The notes under the pieces were generated by a model that was given only the letters and a program-made list of their open reading frames with translations, did not search any database and had not been told where the DNA came from. A DNA stretch of 39,324 bases, taken from contig JBHJIZ010000168.1 in NCBI GenBank assembly GCA_050043005.1, positions 1 to 39,324 of the forward strand. Direction: 5' to 3'. The position numbers were made by a program, and so were the translations under genes. Source of the stretch: Thermohalobaculum sp050043005. GTDB taxonomy: Bacteria > Pseudomonadota > Alphaproteobacteria > Rhodobacterales > Rhodobacteraceae. Positions 25,100 through 33,834 of this stretch are shown in pieces. Within the stretch, counting starts at the first letter, position 1, and each line of letters opens with the position of its first letter.

Positions 25100-25150
25100 T
25101 GTCTATCTAGATTGACAACTCTCCGCTGGCGCGTGACATTGTGATTGACA
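25100..25150. promoter_or_regulatory. Divergent crtI/crtA promoter region with PpsR box
   Basis: A perfect TGT-N12-ACA palindrome lies at 25100-25117. A degenerate second copy, GTG-N12-ACA, can be drawn at 25133-25150, just before the crtA ribosome site. TTGACA at 25112-25117 could be a -35 for crtA with a weak -10 (GACATT) 17 bp on. The region 25084-25160 holds no gene. Confidence 0.7.
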
Positions 25151-25160
25151 GGATCCGACG

Positions 25161-25880
25161 ATGACGAACGACGCGCAGATCACCAGCCTATCGGTCTTCC
25201 GTTTTGACGGGCTTGGCGGCCGTGCCTGGGCGTTCTCTCAGATGCTTCTGGCACGCCGCGCCATGGCGCGTTTGCCGGAAGTCGGATTCTGGAAGCTTTT
25301 TGGATCAGGGACCGGCGAGGGCTTCACACCTGTCCCGAACACCGCCGTTTATGGCGTTCTGGCCACTTGGCCGTCGCGCAAGGCGGCAGAGATTGGGCTT
25401 CGGGCCGCTGTGTTCCAACGCTACCGAAACCATGCGGCCGAGAACTGGACGATCATGATGCGCACGACTGCGTCCCGCGGGCGATGGGATGGAAAGGCGC
25501 CTTTCGAAGCGTCGGGTATGTCAAACGGTCCTTTGGCTGCGTTGACCCGCGCGACGTTGCGGCCTCGTACAATGATGAAGTTCTGGCAGCGCGTGCCGTC
25601 GATTTCGGCAGCCATAGGCACTGACACGAACGTGGCGTTCAAGATTGGTTTGGGCGAGGTTCCCTGGCTGCATCAGGTCACGTTCTCGATCTGGCCAGAT
25701 CCGAGTTCGATGGCGGAGTTTGCACGCCGCGATGGTCCGCATGCCCGCGCGATCCAAGCGGTTCGCAAGGGGCAATGGTTCGCCGAAGAACTCTATGCCC
25801 GCTTCGATATTGTCGGGTCGTCGGGATCGTGGAATGGTGGCGACCCGTTGAAGACACTCAAGAGGCCAGAGCCCGCATGA
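25161..25880 (+). CDS. crtA: Spheroidene monooxygenase
   Basis: CrtA oxidises spheroidene at C2 to spheroidenone using O2, the step that turns aerobic cells of this group pink-red. The 239-residue protein has conserved stretches GRAWAFSQMLLARRAM, GFWKLFGSGTGEGFTP, YGVLATWPS and TFSIWPDPSSMAEFA. It starts the crtA-bchI-bchD-bchO operon; its stop overlaps the bchI start (ATGA). The presence of crtA together with O2-dependent chemistry fits aerobic growth. Confidence 0.96.
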   Translation: MTNDAQITSLSVFRFDGLGGRAWAFSQMLLARRAMARLPEVGFWKLFGSGTGEGFTPVPNTAVYGVLATWPSRKAAEIGLRAAVFQRYRNHAAENWTIMMRTTASRGRWDGKAPFEASGMSNGPLAALTRATLRPRTMMKFWQRVPSISAAIGTDTNVAFKIGLGEVPWLHQVTFSIWPDPSSMAEFARRDGPHARAIQAVRKGQWFAEELYARFDIVGSSGSWNGGDPLKTLKRPEPA

Positions 25881-26884
25881 GCAAACCGTTTCCGTTCTCG
25901 GCCATTGTGGGTCAGGACGAGATGAAGCACGCGCTGATGATTGCAGCGGTTGATCCTTCGGTGGGCGGTGTCCTCGTCTTCGGGGATCGCGGGACCGGTA
26001 AGTCTACGGCGGTGCGTGCGTTGGCGGGTCTTTTGCCGCCGATCTCCGTGCGTCCAGACTGCCCGTACAACTCGGCGCCCGGCGACGTGGTTCCCGGGCG
26101 GAACCCCGACATCAAGGAGGCGAAGACTGTCAAGGTTCCGACGCCCGTCGTCGACTTGCCGCTGGGTGCGACCGAGGACCGGGTGGTTGGAACGCTCGAT
26201 CTGGAACGTGCGCTTTCGACCGGCGAGAAACGCTTCGAGCCCGGCTTGCTCGCCCGTGCGAACCGCGGGTTTCTCTATATCGACGAAGTCAATTTGCTCG
26301 AGGATCATCTTGTTGATCTGCTGCTCGATGTCGCCGCTTCGGGTGAGAACGTGGTCGAACGCGAAGGTTTGTCTGTGCGCCATCCAGCGCGGTTCGTTCT
26401 GGTCGGCTCAGGCAATCCGGAGGAAGGGGAACTTCGACCGCAATTGTTGGACCGCTTCGGGTTGTCGGTCGAAATCGGCTCACCAACCGAGATTTCCGAT
26501 CGGGTAGAGGTGATCAAACGCCGCGATACTTTCGAGCGGGATCGCGAGACATTCCTGGAGGCTTGGGCGGCACAGGAAGATAAAGCGCAGAAGCGGATCG
26601 TCTCCGCGCGCAAAGCGTTGCCCAAGGTTGAGACCCCGGATGAGGTGATCGAGGCCGCCGCGAGACTGTGCCAGGCCGTGGGCTCGGACGGATTGCGCGG
26701 AGAGTTGACGCTTATTCGGACGGCGCGCGCTTCGGCTGCCTTGAGTCGACGCAAGAAAGTCAAAGTCGAGGATATTGCCCAGGTCGCAGCACCTGCGTTA
26801 CGGCACCGCCTGCGCCGAGATCCGCTTGATGAGACCGGTTCGACCGCGCGAATTGCCCGAGCGGTCTCCGAGACCTTGGGGTAG
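25877..26884 (+). CDS. bchI: Magnesium chelatase ATPase subunit I
   Basis: An AAA+ ATPase of 335 residues that, with BchD, drives Mg2+ insertion into protoporphyrin IX by BchH. Walker A is GDRGTGKST (36-44), Walker B is GFLYIDEVNLLEDH (about 132-145), and the arginine-finger/sensor region LLDRFGLSVEI follows. The ATG at 25877 overlaps the crtA stop; the longer open frame is crtA out of frame. The stop TAG shares one base with the bchD GTG. Confidence 0.97.
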   Translation: MSKPFPFSAIVGQDEMKHALMIAAVDPSVGGVLVFGDRGTGKSTAVRALAGLLPPISVRPDCPYNSAPGDVVPGRNPDIKEAKTVKVPTPVVDLPLGATEDRVVGTLDLERALSTGEKRFEPGLLARANRGFLYIDEVNLLEDHLVDLLLDVAASGENVVEREGLSVRHPARFVLVGSGNPEEGELRPQLLDRFGLSVEIGSPTEISDRVEVIKRRDTFERDRETFLEAWAAQEDKAQKRIVSARKALPKVETPDEVIEAAARLCQAVGSDGLRGELTLIRTARASAALSRRKKVKVEDIAQVAAPALRHRLRRDPLDETGSTARIARAVSETLG

Positions 26885-28551
26885 TGGCTGCGCCTGGCGA
26901 TCGATGGGCTCTGGCCAATGCCGCTGTGGCGGCGCTCGCCGTTGATCCGAACGGGCTGTATGGCATCACTGTGCGCGACCGACCCGGCCCGGTTCGAGAT
27001 GCCTTAATCGCCTGCCTGACCGAGTTGCTAGATCTTCCAGTTGCGCGTTTGCCGGGTGGAATGGACGCAAGCGCACTGACATCCGGAACAGACTTGGTCG
27101 AAACGATCCGCACTGGCCGTCGGATCGAACGGGGCGGGTTGCTCACTCGTCAGCGAGAGACCCTGATGCTCGTGCCCATGTCGGAACGCATGGACGCAGG
27201 GGTCGCTGCGCAGATCGCAAGTTCGATCGATGAGGCGAAAGCCCCGGTCCTTATCTTGCTGGACGAAGGCGTGGAACCAGACGAGAGCGCTCCACCCGCT
27301 GTTACAGATCGATTGGCCATGACTCTGGCGCTAGAGGGCGTGTCACGGTTGGAGACCGGCGGCGTGTTTTACTCTCGTGACGATGTTCGAAGGGCTCGGG
27401 ACCGGTATGACCAAGGGATCGCGGATGGCAATGCACCAGAGGTGATCCTCAGCCTCGCCTCGGCGATGGGAATCGGATCGCTGCGGGCGCCGTTGTTGGC
27501 CCTGCGTCTTGCTCGGGTTCTTACCGCTCTGGACGGTGCACAGGAAATCGGTGAACCACAGATCATTACAGCGACGGCGCTTTGTCTCGCCCCGCGCGCG
27601 GTGACGCTGCCTTCCGCCGAGGACGCGCCGGAGGATGCGCCGCCGCCTCCTGAACCGGATGACAGCGGGCAAGCCAAGTCCACCGAGGAAGGCCAGATCG
27701 AAGACAAGGTGCTTGACGCCGTGGCAGCGTTACTCCCCGAACTCGGTCTTTTGGCGGGTCAGGCGCGCGGGCAATCGCGTGCGCGCGGCGCCGGTGATCG
27801 GCAACGTTCCGCGACGCATGGTCGACCGGCGCGGTCCCGAACGGGGAAACCTGAAGGCAGGCGTCTGGATGTCTTCGCCACTCTGCTTGCGGCGGCGCCT
27901 TGGCAGACCGTACGGCAGCGCACGGGATCGCCGCGCGATGGCTTGATCGTCCATACGGATGACTTTCGCATCAAACAGTACGAGCGACCTTCCGAGAGTG
28001 TTTTGATCTTCCTCGTTGATGCCTCTGGATCTCAGGCGGCGGCACGGATGGCCGAGGCCAAGGGTGCTGTCGAACTCATGCTGTCGGAAGCTTACCGCCG
28101 CCGCGAGAAGGTTGCATTGATCTCGTTTCGTGGGCGCGGTGCGGAACTGTTACTACCTCCGACGCGGTCGTTGTTGCAGGCCAAACGCAGACTTGCCGTC
28201 ATGCCAGGCGGCGGGCCAACGCCGCTCGCCACTGCGCTGGTCGCTGGGCGAGAGCTTGCCACGAAGATCCGGCGCGGTGGTGCTACGCCCTATTTGGTGC
28301 TGCTTACGGATGGACGCGGCAACATCGGACTGGACGGCGAACCGGGCCGCAAGCAGGCAGCCGAGGACGCCACTAATGCTGCGCGCGCAATCGCGGCAGA
28401 AGGACTGACGACGGTTCTGATCGATACCGCGAATCGCCCGCAGCAAGATGCGAAGGACCTCGCTAAGGCGATGGAGGCTAAGTACCTGCCGCTTCCGCGC
28501 GCTGACGCCAAAGCGATCAGCAAGATGGTCCGGTCTTCGGTCGAGCAATGA
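26884..28551 (+). CDS. bchD: Magnesium chelatase subunit D
   Basis: The 555-residue platform subunit of Mg chelatase. An N-terminal AAA-like domain without a clear Walker A is followed by an acidic, Pro-rich linker (about 240-270) and a C-terminal von Willebrand A domain. The MIDAS motif DASGS is at about residues 379-383, with a MIDAS threonine in the GGGPTPLATAL loop and an Asp in LLTDGRGN. The GTG start is coupled to bchI, and its stop overlaps bchO. Confidence 0.97.
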   Translation: MAAPGDRWALANAAVAALAVDPNGLYGITVRDRPGPVRDALIACLTELLDLPVARLPGGMDASALTSGTDLVETIRTGRRIERGGLLTRQRETLMLVPMSERMDAGVAAQIASSIDEAKAPVLILLDEGVEPDESAPPAVTDRLAMTLALEGVSRLETGGVFYSRDDVRRARDRYDQGIADGNAPEVILSLASAMGIGSLRAPLLALRLARVLTALDGAQEIGEPQIITATALCLAPRAVTLPSAEDAPEDAPPPPEPDDSGQAKSTEEGQIEDKVLDAVAALLPELGLLAGQARGQSRARGAGDRQRSATHGRPARSRTGKPEGRRLDVFATLLAAAPWQTVRQRTGSPRDGLIVHTDDFRIKQYERPSESVLIFLVDASGSQAAARMAEAKGAVELMLSEAYRRREKVALISFRGRGAELLLPPTRSLLQAKRRLAVMPGGGPTPLATALVAGRELATKIRRGGATPYLVLLTDGRGNIGLDGEPGRKQAAEDATNAARAIAAEGLTTVLIDTANRPQQDAKDLAKAMEAKYLPLPRADAKAISKMVRSSVEQ

Positions 28552-29444
28552 GGGCGACAGTTCATCCCGAGTGGGAGCGGTTGGGGCAGGACTGGCCGAA
28601 CCGGCAGGCGAGCCACTTCGTCGAAGCCGGTCGTATCCGGTGGCACTATCAGCGGATGGGATCGGGCCCGGTTTTGCTTTTGCTGCACGGGGCAGGAGCC
28701 GCGACTCACAGTTGGCGCGATCTGATGCCAAAGCTGTCGCAGTGGTTCGACGTGATCGCGCCCGATCTTCCTGGTCACGGCTTCACGCGGATCCAGTCGC
28801 GCAAGCAGTGTTCGCTGCCCGAGATGGCTGATGGTGTTCACGCGTTACTGGGTGCTTTGCAAGCGAGCCCGGCGCTTCTGGTCGGTCATTCGGCGGGTGC
28901 AGCGATCGCATTACAGATGGCTCTGAACGGGCAGGCGCATCCGCGCCTGATCATCGGGTTGAACCCGGCGCTGGCACCGTTTCGCGGCATGGCTGGTGCA
29001 GTTTTCCCGAGGCTCGCACGAGCGTTGGCCTTGAACCCCTTCGTGCCTTGGATGTTTTCAAGCTTTGCCAGCGCAGCAGGGCAGGTGCCCAGGCTGATCG
29101 AGACAACCGGTTCGGACATCGATCAGCGCGGGTTGGAATTCTACACAAGGATGATCACGCGATCCGAGCATGTCGATGGCGCATTGTCCATGATGGCGCT
29201 TTGGAACTTGGATCCGTTGCTGGACGCCCTGCCGTCGATCGACCTGCCAGTGCACCTGATCGTTGGGCAGGGGGATCGGACAGTTCCGACCGATGAGGCA
29301 CCGGCGATCGCGCGGACCGCCCGCCAGATCAATGTTCGCGAAGTCGCAGCTTTGGGTCACTTGATGCACGAAGAGGATCCGGAGCTGTTCGCCGCGATGA
29401 TCAAGGAACTCTATGCGACGACCGCGAACGCACCGTCGCTGTGA
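28548..29444 (+). CDS. bchO: BchO, alpha/beta-hydrolase linked to Mg chelatase
   Basis: A 298-residue alpha/beta-hydrolase. The nucleophile elbow GHSAGA, an oxyanion stretch HGAGAATHSW, and a late GHLMHEEDP His complete a likely Ser-Asp-His triad. BchO is nearly always beside bchD in PGCs; its reaction is unproven and it has been proposed to act at the Mg-chelatase step. It overlaps bchD by 4 bp and ends directly against the convergent ppsR. Confidence 0.93.
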   Translation: MRATVHPEWERLGQDWPNRQASHFVEAGRIRWHYQRMGSGPVLLLLHGAGAATHSWRDLMPKLSQWFDVIAPDLPGHGFTRIQSRKQCSLPEMADGVHALLGALQASPALLVGHSAGAAIALQMALNGQAHPRLIIGLNPALAPFRGMAGAVFPRLARALALNPFVPWMFSSFASAAGQVPRLIETTGSDIDQRGLEFYTRMITRSEHVDGALSMMALWNLDPLLDALPSIDLPVHLIVGQGDRTVPTDEAPAIARTARQINVREVAALGHLMHEEDPELFAAMIKELYATTANAPSL

Positions 29445-30839
29445 TCAGATGCCGTCCTTGTCGAGCAAACCAAAGCGACGGAGCTTAACGTAAAGGCTCT
29501 GCCGGCTGAGACCAAGCATCTCGGCTGCGGACGCGCGATTGTTGCCGGTCTTCTTCAAGGCGGCCTCGATGCACATCTTTTCGATTTCATCGGTCGAAGC
29601 ACGGACAAGGTCCTTCAGGGGAACCGAGCCGACAAGCTTCATCATGTCGGTCAAGGCTTCCTGGCTGCGTTCGGGTTTCCGCGCCGGGATCTGGTCGTAC
29701 CGGCTGATATCGCGCATCACGAAACCAACCATTGGCCGCGGCTCAGAAAGCGCGGCCACCGAAATCTCAACCCGCGTTTCAGATCCGAAAGCCCCGGTGA
29801 CGACGGAAGAAAAGGCGCGGAGGCGACCGTGCTCGCGCGCGTTCTCAATGATAATGTCGATCTCGACACCTGGCCGCCCGAGGAAGCGGGCAAGCGGTTC
29901 TCCGTCAATTTGCGCAGGCAGGGCGACCTCTGCCATGCCGAGAAAGGCGTCATTGCACCACTGAATCTCACCTTCTGCGCTGGTCAGGACCATCGCGTCA
30001 GGGATTCGCGCGACCATCCCGATCAGAAGGTCTTCGACGCCACCGGCCATAGCCCCTGCTTTTTCCCCGCGTGTGAGCGTGCAAAGCATCATCGTAGAGC
30101 TTGCGGCGCGAAAAATCGAAACGCTACACCCAACTTCTTCTCCAGTCAGGTCGAGCCGGCCGTTGAAGATGTCTGGTTGGCCGGTGGTGTTTACACTGTG
30201 CAGCGTCTCGCGCAGTGCGCGCTTCGCCTCGTCGGAGAACATATTTTCCAGCGCCTCGCCCTTAACTTCCGTTCGGTCCAATCCCAGGATTTGCGCGGCG
30301 GCTGAATTCACATCCTCGATTCGGCCACTGGACGCCTCTACCACCAGCAGGGCTTCGGAAGATGTTTGGAACAGAACCCGGTACTGGGTCTCGAGCTGAC
30401 GCAGTCTGCTGTAGTCTTCGTCCAGTGCGCGTTGTGCTTCGATCAAACGGCTTTGGAGAGTCGCAATGGCGCGGATCTCATGACCCAGAAAAATCACCGA
30501 GTCGCCCGCACCCACAGCGCTGTATCGCACGGGAAACTCATCGATACCTTTAATCTTTTGATTGATTTCGCGCTGACGCCCTCCGTGATCAGGGCCATCG
30601 GCTTTCAGCATTTCCAGGATTTTGGGTCTGCTTTCTTCCGTGACGATGTCTGTCAGCAGCCTTCCGAACGGGATTTTTGGATCGAAACCGTCGTTCACGT
30701 CGACGTTCCAGATGAGATCAAGGATCACTCCATCCCGATCTGTGATGAACGAGATGTCCGACACCGAAGAGATCAAAGCTACGAAATTCTTCGGAAGCTC
30801 GATGTCGAGAATATCTTCCCGCAGGAAATGTGCGTTCAT
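29445..30839 (-). CDS. ppsR: PpsR/CrtJ transcriptional repressor of photosynthesis genes
   Basis: A redox-responsive repressor, 464 residues. An N-terminal PAS-like region is followed by a glutamine/leucine-rich helix (about 128-155), two PAS domains (about 155-260 and 275-385), and a Fis-type helix-turn-helix (about 420-458: AALKKTGNNRASAAEMLGLSR...). Cysteines at about 253 (MLCTL) and 423 (MCIEAAL) match the two redox cysteines of R. sphaeroides PpsR (251 and 424). It binds TGT-N12-ACA sites like those noted here. The stop touches bchO; ppaA lies upstream on the same strand. Confidence 0.96.
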   Translation of the reverse strand: MNAHFLREDILDIELPKNFVALISSVSDISFITDRDGVILDLIWNVDVNDGFDPKIPFGRLLTDIVTEESRPKILEMLKADGPDHGGRQREINQKIKGIDEFPVRYSAVGAGDSVIFLGHEIRAIATLQSRLIEAQRALDEDYSRLRQLETQYRVLFQTSSEALLVVEASSGRIEDVNSAAAQILGLDRTEVKGEALENMFSDEAKRALRETLHSVNTTGQPDIFNGRLDLTGEEVGCSVSIFRAASSTMMLCTLTRGEKAGAMAGGVEDLLIGMVARIPDAMVLTSAEGEIQWCNDAFLGMAEVALPAQIDGEPLARFLGRPGVEIDIIIENAREHGRLRAFSSVVTGAFGSETRVEISVAALSEPRPMVGFVMRDISRYDQIPARKPERSQEALTDMMKLVGSVPLKDLVRASTDEIEKMCIEAALKKTGNNRASAAEMLGLSRQSLYVKLRRFGLLDKDGI

Positions 30840-30899
30840 TGCCGACTCTCACGGCTATTTTTGCTGCTCATTGCTAAGCTCTACAACGGAATCAACCTG

Positions 30900-31733
30900 T
30901 CAGCATTCGAGTGCCGTAGTCAACATCGTATGACAGACAAATGGCGCGCTTGTCACGTCGGTGAAAGCCTCATCTACGCCAAGTTCATCAGCAATGTCTG
31001 GTTCGAGAGTGACGAGATGGCCTCCGAGAATGATCTTCGGGCGCGGCTGGATCTTGCGGAGCCGTACCACCAGAGCGCGTAGATCGGGGATCACGGCGCG
31101 GCATCCGGCAGACAGGCCGATCAGCGCGTAGCCGCCGGTGATCGCAATCTCGACGGTTCGATCAGGATCCGGCTTCATGTTCAGATCCACGATCCAGCCC
31201 GCGCGCCGAAAGAAGTCTGCCGCCATGGTCACGCCTAGGACGTGGGTATCTCCCGGAACCGGAGAGAACAGGGCTGACATTCCTGCCACCGGCCTCCGTG
31301 TTCGTATCGCGAAGTCGTCTCGCAACTGACGTTGCAGGCTGTGGAGCCGTGTCAAACCAAGTGTCACTTCGAGAAAACCGGTTTCGTCCGTGACCCATCG
31401 GTCGCCCAGTCGACGGGCGGCAGGCGCGATACAGCGCAGGCAAAGGGTGTCGAGTGTTCGCCCGCCCAATCGAAAGTTCTCGAACATCACGCGAAACTGG
31501 CTTGGGTCGTCCGACGTGAGTGCGTCGCAAAACTCATCGAGTTCTTCGTTCGTGAGCGCCTCGTCATCGCTCAGGCGCACGGCGCTGGTCGGGAGCTTTC
31601 GGCTCAGCCTGCTGACAAGTTCGCGGGTAACGCTCTCTAACGCATCGAACGAGACGGGGGGGCGGTCGTAAGTCACGGCGTCCCCGCCCGGTGCTCTCGG
31701 GTCGTATCCGCTGGAGGTTTCTTCGCCGTCCAT
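30900..31733 (-). CDS. ppaA: PpaA/AerR, cobalamin-binding antirepressor
   Basis: A B12-binding regulator that, in Rhodobacter, counters PpsR/CrtJ in a light- and redox-dependent way. From the chosen start it has 277 residues. The helical region LGDRWVTDETGFLEVTLG is typical of B12-photoreceptor families, and GDTHVLG (His about 164) matches the D/E-x-H-x-x-G lower-ligand motif, followed by a Rossmann-like GLSAGCRAVIPDL and ILGGHLV. The frame extends to GTG/ATG 31799, but ATG 31733 has an AAGGA ribosome site. PpaA and ppsR are 60 bp apart. Confidence 0.9.
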   Translation of the reverse strand: MDGEETSSGYDPRAPGGDAVTYDRPPVSFDALESVTRELVSRLSRKLPTSAVRLSDDEALTNEELDEFCDALTSDDPSQFRVMFENFRLGGRTLDTLCLRCIAPAARRLGDRWVTDETGFLEVTLGLTRLHSLQRQLRDDFAIRTRRPVAGMSALFSPVPGDTHVLGVTMAADFFRRAGWIVDLNMKPDPDRTVEIAITGGYALIGLSAGCRAVIPDLRALVVRLRKIQPRPKIILGGHLVTLEPDIADELGVDEAFTDVTSAPFVCHTMLTTALEC

Positions 31734-31768
31734 GTCAATCCTTACTGCCGGGTTCGAACGATCTGCAA

Positions 31769-32038
31769 TCAGTTCTGCACCAGCGGTTTGGGTGCGCATC
31801 GAGGCACCACATCAAATGAAGCACGAATCCCCATAGGCGTCAAACAGAAGTGACAGTCGCCGGCAGATTCGACTTGGAATGTCAATTTTTTGGTCCCGAT
31901 CGCGCAGCTCAAACGGCGATAGCCTTGGAAAAACACGCAATCCGAGCATTTCTGCTGCCAGAGTCTCTTATGAGGCTTATCCGCGGAAGCTTCGGTTGAC
32001 ATTTGGGCGTAAGTTTTGATTGACACTTTTTCGCTCAC
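31769..32038 (-). CDS. Doubtful Cys-rich small ORF upstream of ppaA
   Basis: An 89-codon frame from GTG 32038 (or 77 codons from ATG 32002) ending at 31769, between ppaA and bchF. It contains CSDC, a single Cys 14 residues later, CHFC, and a last Cys near the end, a spacing that could bind zinc or an Fe-S cluster. No family was recognised. The ribosome sites are weak, and the frame covers the bchF upstream boxes and would overlap the longer ppaA start, so it may be non-coding. If it is not real, 31734-32083 is a 350-bp regulatory gap. Confidence 0.3.
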   Translation of the reverse strand: MSEKVSIKTYAQMSTEASADKPHKRLWQQKCSDCVFFQGYRRLSCAIGTKKLTFQVESAGDCHFCLTPMGIRASFDVVPRCAPKPLVQN

Positions 32039-32049
32039 GGCACTACTCT
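31984..32049 (+). promoter_or_regulatory. bchF promoter with degenerate PpsR-like boxes
   Basis: TTGACA at 32020-32025 with an 18-bp spacer to TACTCT at 32044-32049 forms a sigma-70-like promoter ending about 35 bp before the bchF ATG. The -35 lies inside a degenerate PpsR box (CGT-N12-ACA, 32008-32025). A weaker half-box (CGG-N12-ACA) lies at 31984-32001. No perfect TGT-N12-ACA was found here, in contrast to the crt and bchC promoters. Confidence 0.55.
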
Positions 32050-32083
32050 CGGTTCAAACAACACGATCAGGGAGAGACGACAG

Positions 32084-32572
32084 ATGGCCGCGCAGGCTAC
32101 AAATCTTCGCCATTCCAGATCGTTGTACACACCTGAACAGCGCCGTCGTCGCAATGAGACGCCCTGGACGATTGTACAGGGAGTTCTGGCGCCGCTGCAG
32201 TTCGCGGTGTTCCTGATCTCGCTCGTCCTCATCGTTCGGTTCCTCGTCACGGGCGACGGGCTTTGGCTGGCGACTGTGTCCGTCGTGCTGAAAACGCTCT
32301 TTCTCTACACAATCATGATCACGGGCGCGATCTGGGAAAAGGTCGTCTTCGGCCAGTATCTCCTGGCTCCTGCATTCTTCTGGGAGGACGTCTTTTCCTT
32401 CGTCGTCATAGCCTTGCACACGGCCTATCTTTGGGCGTTGCTGAACGGCTTGAGCGCCGAGACTCAGATGTGGATCGCGATCGCGGCCTATGCCGCTTAT
32501 GTCGTCAACGCGACCCAGTTTCTACTCAAGCTTCGCGCCGCACGACTTGATGCAGGGAGGGTCCCGGCATGA
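32084..32572 (+). CDS. bchF: 3-vinyl bacteriochlorophyllide hydratase
   Basis: BchF hydrates the C3 vinyl group to 1-hydroxyethyl, the step before BchC. The 162-residue membrane protein has about four hydrophobic helices and the stretches EQRRRRNETPWTIVQGVLAP and GAIWEKVVFGQYLLAPAFFWEDV, typical of BchF. A GGGAGAG ribosome site precedes the ATG. It opens the bchF-N-B-H-L operon and overlaps bchN by 4 bp. Confidence 0.97.
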   Translation: MAAQATNLRHSRSLYTPEQRRRRNETPWTIVQGVLAPLQFAVFLISLVLIVRFLVTGDGLWLATVSVVLKTLFLYTIMITGAIWEKVVFGQYLLAPAFFWEDVFSFVVIALHTAYLWALLNGLSAETQMWIAIAAYAAYVVNATQFLLKLRAARLDAGRVPA

Positions 32573-33834
32573 ACCGTCCGTTCAAGCCTGAAGGTTGCGC
32601 GCAAGCGCCGATCCTGAAGGAACGCGGTCAGAGGGAAGTCTTCTGTGGCCTGACGGGAATCATCTGGCTGCATCGAAAGATGCAGGATGCGTTCTTCCTG
32701 GTTGTCGGCTCGCGGACCTGCGCGCATCTTCTGCAATCCGCAGCAGGGGTCATGATCTTCGCCGAGCCGCGCTTTGGCACAGCGATCATGGAAGAGAAGG
32801 ACCTCGCCGGGCTCACCGACGCGAATGACGAATTGGATCGAGAGGTCGAGCGTCTACTCGCGCGCCGCCCCGATATTCGTCAGTTGTTCCTTGTCGGCTC
32901 TTGCCCGTCCGAGGTCATCAAGCTCGATCTCTCGCGTGCTGCCGAACGCTTATCAGAACGGCACGCGCCGCATGTCCGCGTGCTGAACTACTCCGGCAGC
33001 GGTATTGAGACCACGTTCACCGAAGGCGAGGACGCCTGCCTTGCGGCCATGGTGCCGTCCCATCCAGAAACGGAAGCCTCTCAACTGTTGATTGTCGGTG
33101 CGCTGCCGGATGTGGTCGAGGATCAGTTCTTGAGGTTGTTCCGGGATCTCGGGATCGAATCCGTGCACTGTCTGCCGGCGCGACGTCGCGACGGGACACC
33201 AGGGATTGGGGCCAACACGCGGTATCTGCTTGCGCAGCCCTTCCTGAACGAAACGGCGAAAGCACTTGACCGCCGCGGCGCGCAGAGGATTGCGGCGCCC
33301 TTCCCGTTCGGGGAGGAGGGGACAACCGAGTGGCTGCATGCCGCCTCACAGGCGTTCGGTGTTTCGGACAGCCGTTTCGCGTCCGTCACCGATGCACCCC
33401 GCGCCCGGGCGCGCGCCGCGGTTGCGCGTGTGGCCGAAACCCTGCACGACAAATCGATTTTCTTGTTCCCGGACAGCCAGCTTGAAATTCCTTTGGCGCG
33501 CTTCCTGGCGCGGGAGTGCGGAATGAGGCCCGTCGAGGTCGGGGCGCCCTACATCCCCGGCGAGATCAAGGCGCCCGACCTGAGGCAGCTGCCGAATGGG
33601 CCGGTATTGTCCGAGGGCCAGGACGTCGACCTGCAACTGGATCGGTGCCGGGCGCAGAGACCTGATTTAACCGTCTGCGGCTTGGGTCTCGCCAATCCGC
33701 TCGAGGCCGAAGGTCTGCGGACGAAGTGGGCCATCGAACTCGTGTTCTCGCCCGTGCACGGATACGAGCAGGCGGCCGATCTCGCCGAGCTGTTCGCGCG
33801 TCCCCTGCGTCGCACCGAAAGGCTGGCGGTATGA
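32569..33834 (+). CDS. bchN: Light-independent protochlorophyllide reductase subunit N
   Basis: A subunit of the catalytic NB component of dark-operative protochlorophyllide oxidoreductase (DPOR), which reduces ring D of protochlorophyllide. The 421-residue protein keeps the three NB-cluster cysteines: Cys26 (VFCGLTG), Cys51 (SRTCAHL) and Cys112 (GSCPSE). The frame is intact, starting with ATGA overlap on bchF and ending in overlap with bchB. It needs BchL as its electron donor, which is interrupted in this window. Confidence 0.97.
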   Translation: MNRPFKPEGCAQAPILKERGQREVFCGLTGIIWLHRKMQDAFFLVVGSRTCAHLLQSAAGVMIFAEPRFGTAIMEEKDLAGLTDANDELDREVERLLARRPDIRQLFLVGSCPSEVIKLDLSRAAERLSERHAPHVRVLNYSGSGIETTFTEGEDACLAAMVPSHPETEASQLLIVGALPDVVEDQFLRLFRDLGIESVHCLPARRRDGTPGIGANTRYLLAQPFLNETAKALDRRGAQRIAAPFPFGEEGTTEWLHAASQAFGVSDSRFASVTDAPRARARAAVARVAETLHDKSIFLFPDSQLEIPLARFLARECGMRPVEVGAPYIPGEIKAPDLRQLPNGPVLSEGQDVDLQLDRCRAQRPDLTVCGLGLANPLEAEGLRTKWAIELVFSPVHGYEQAADLAELFARPLRRTERLAV

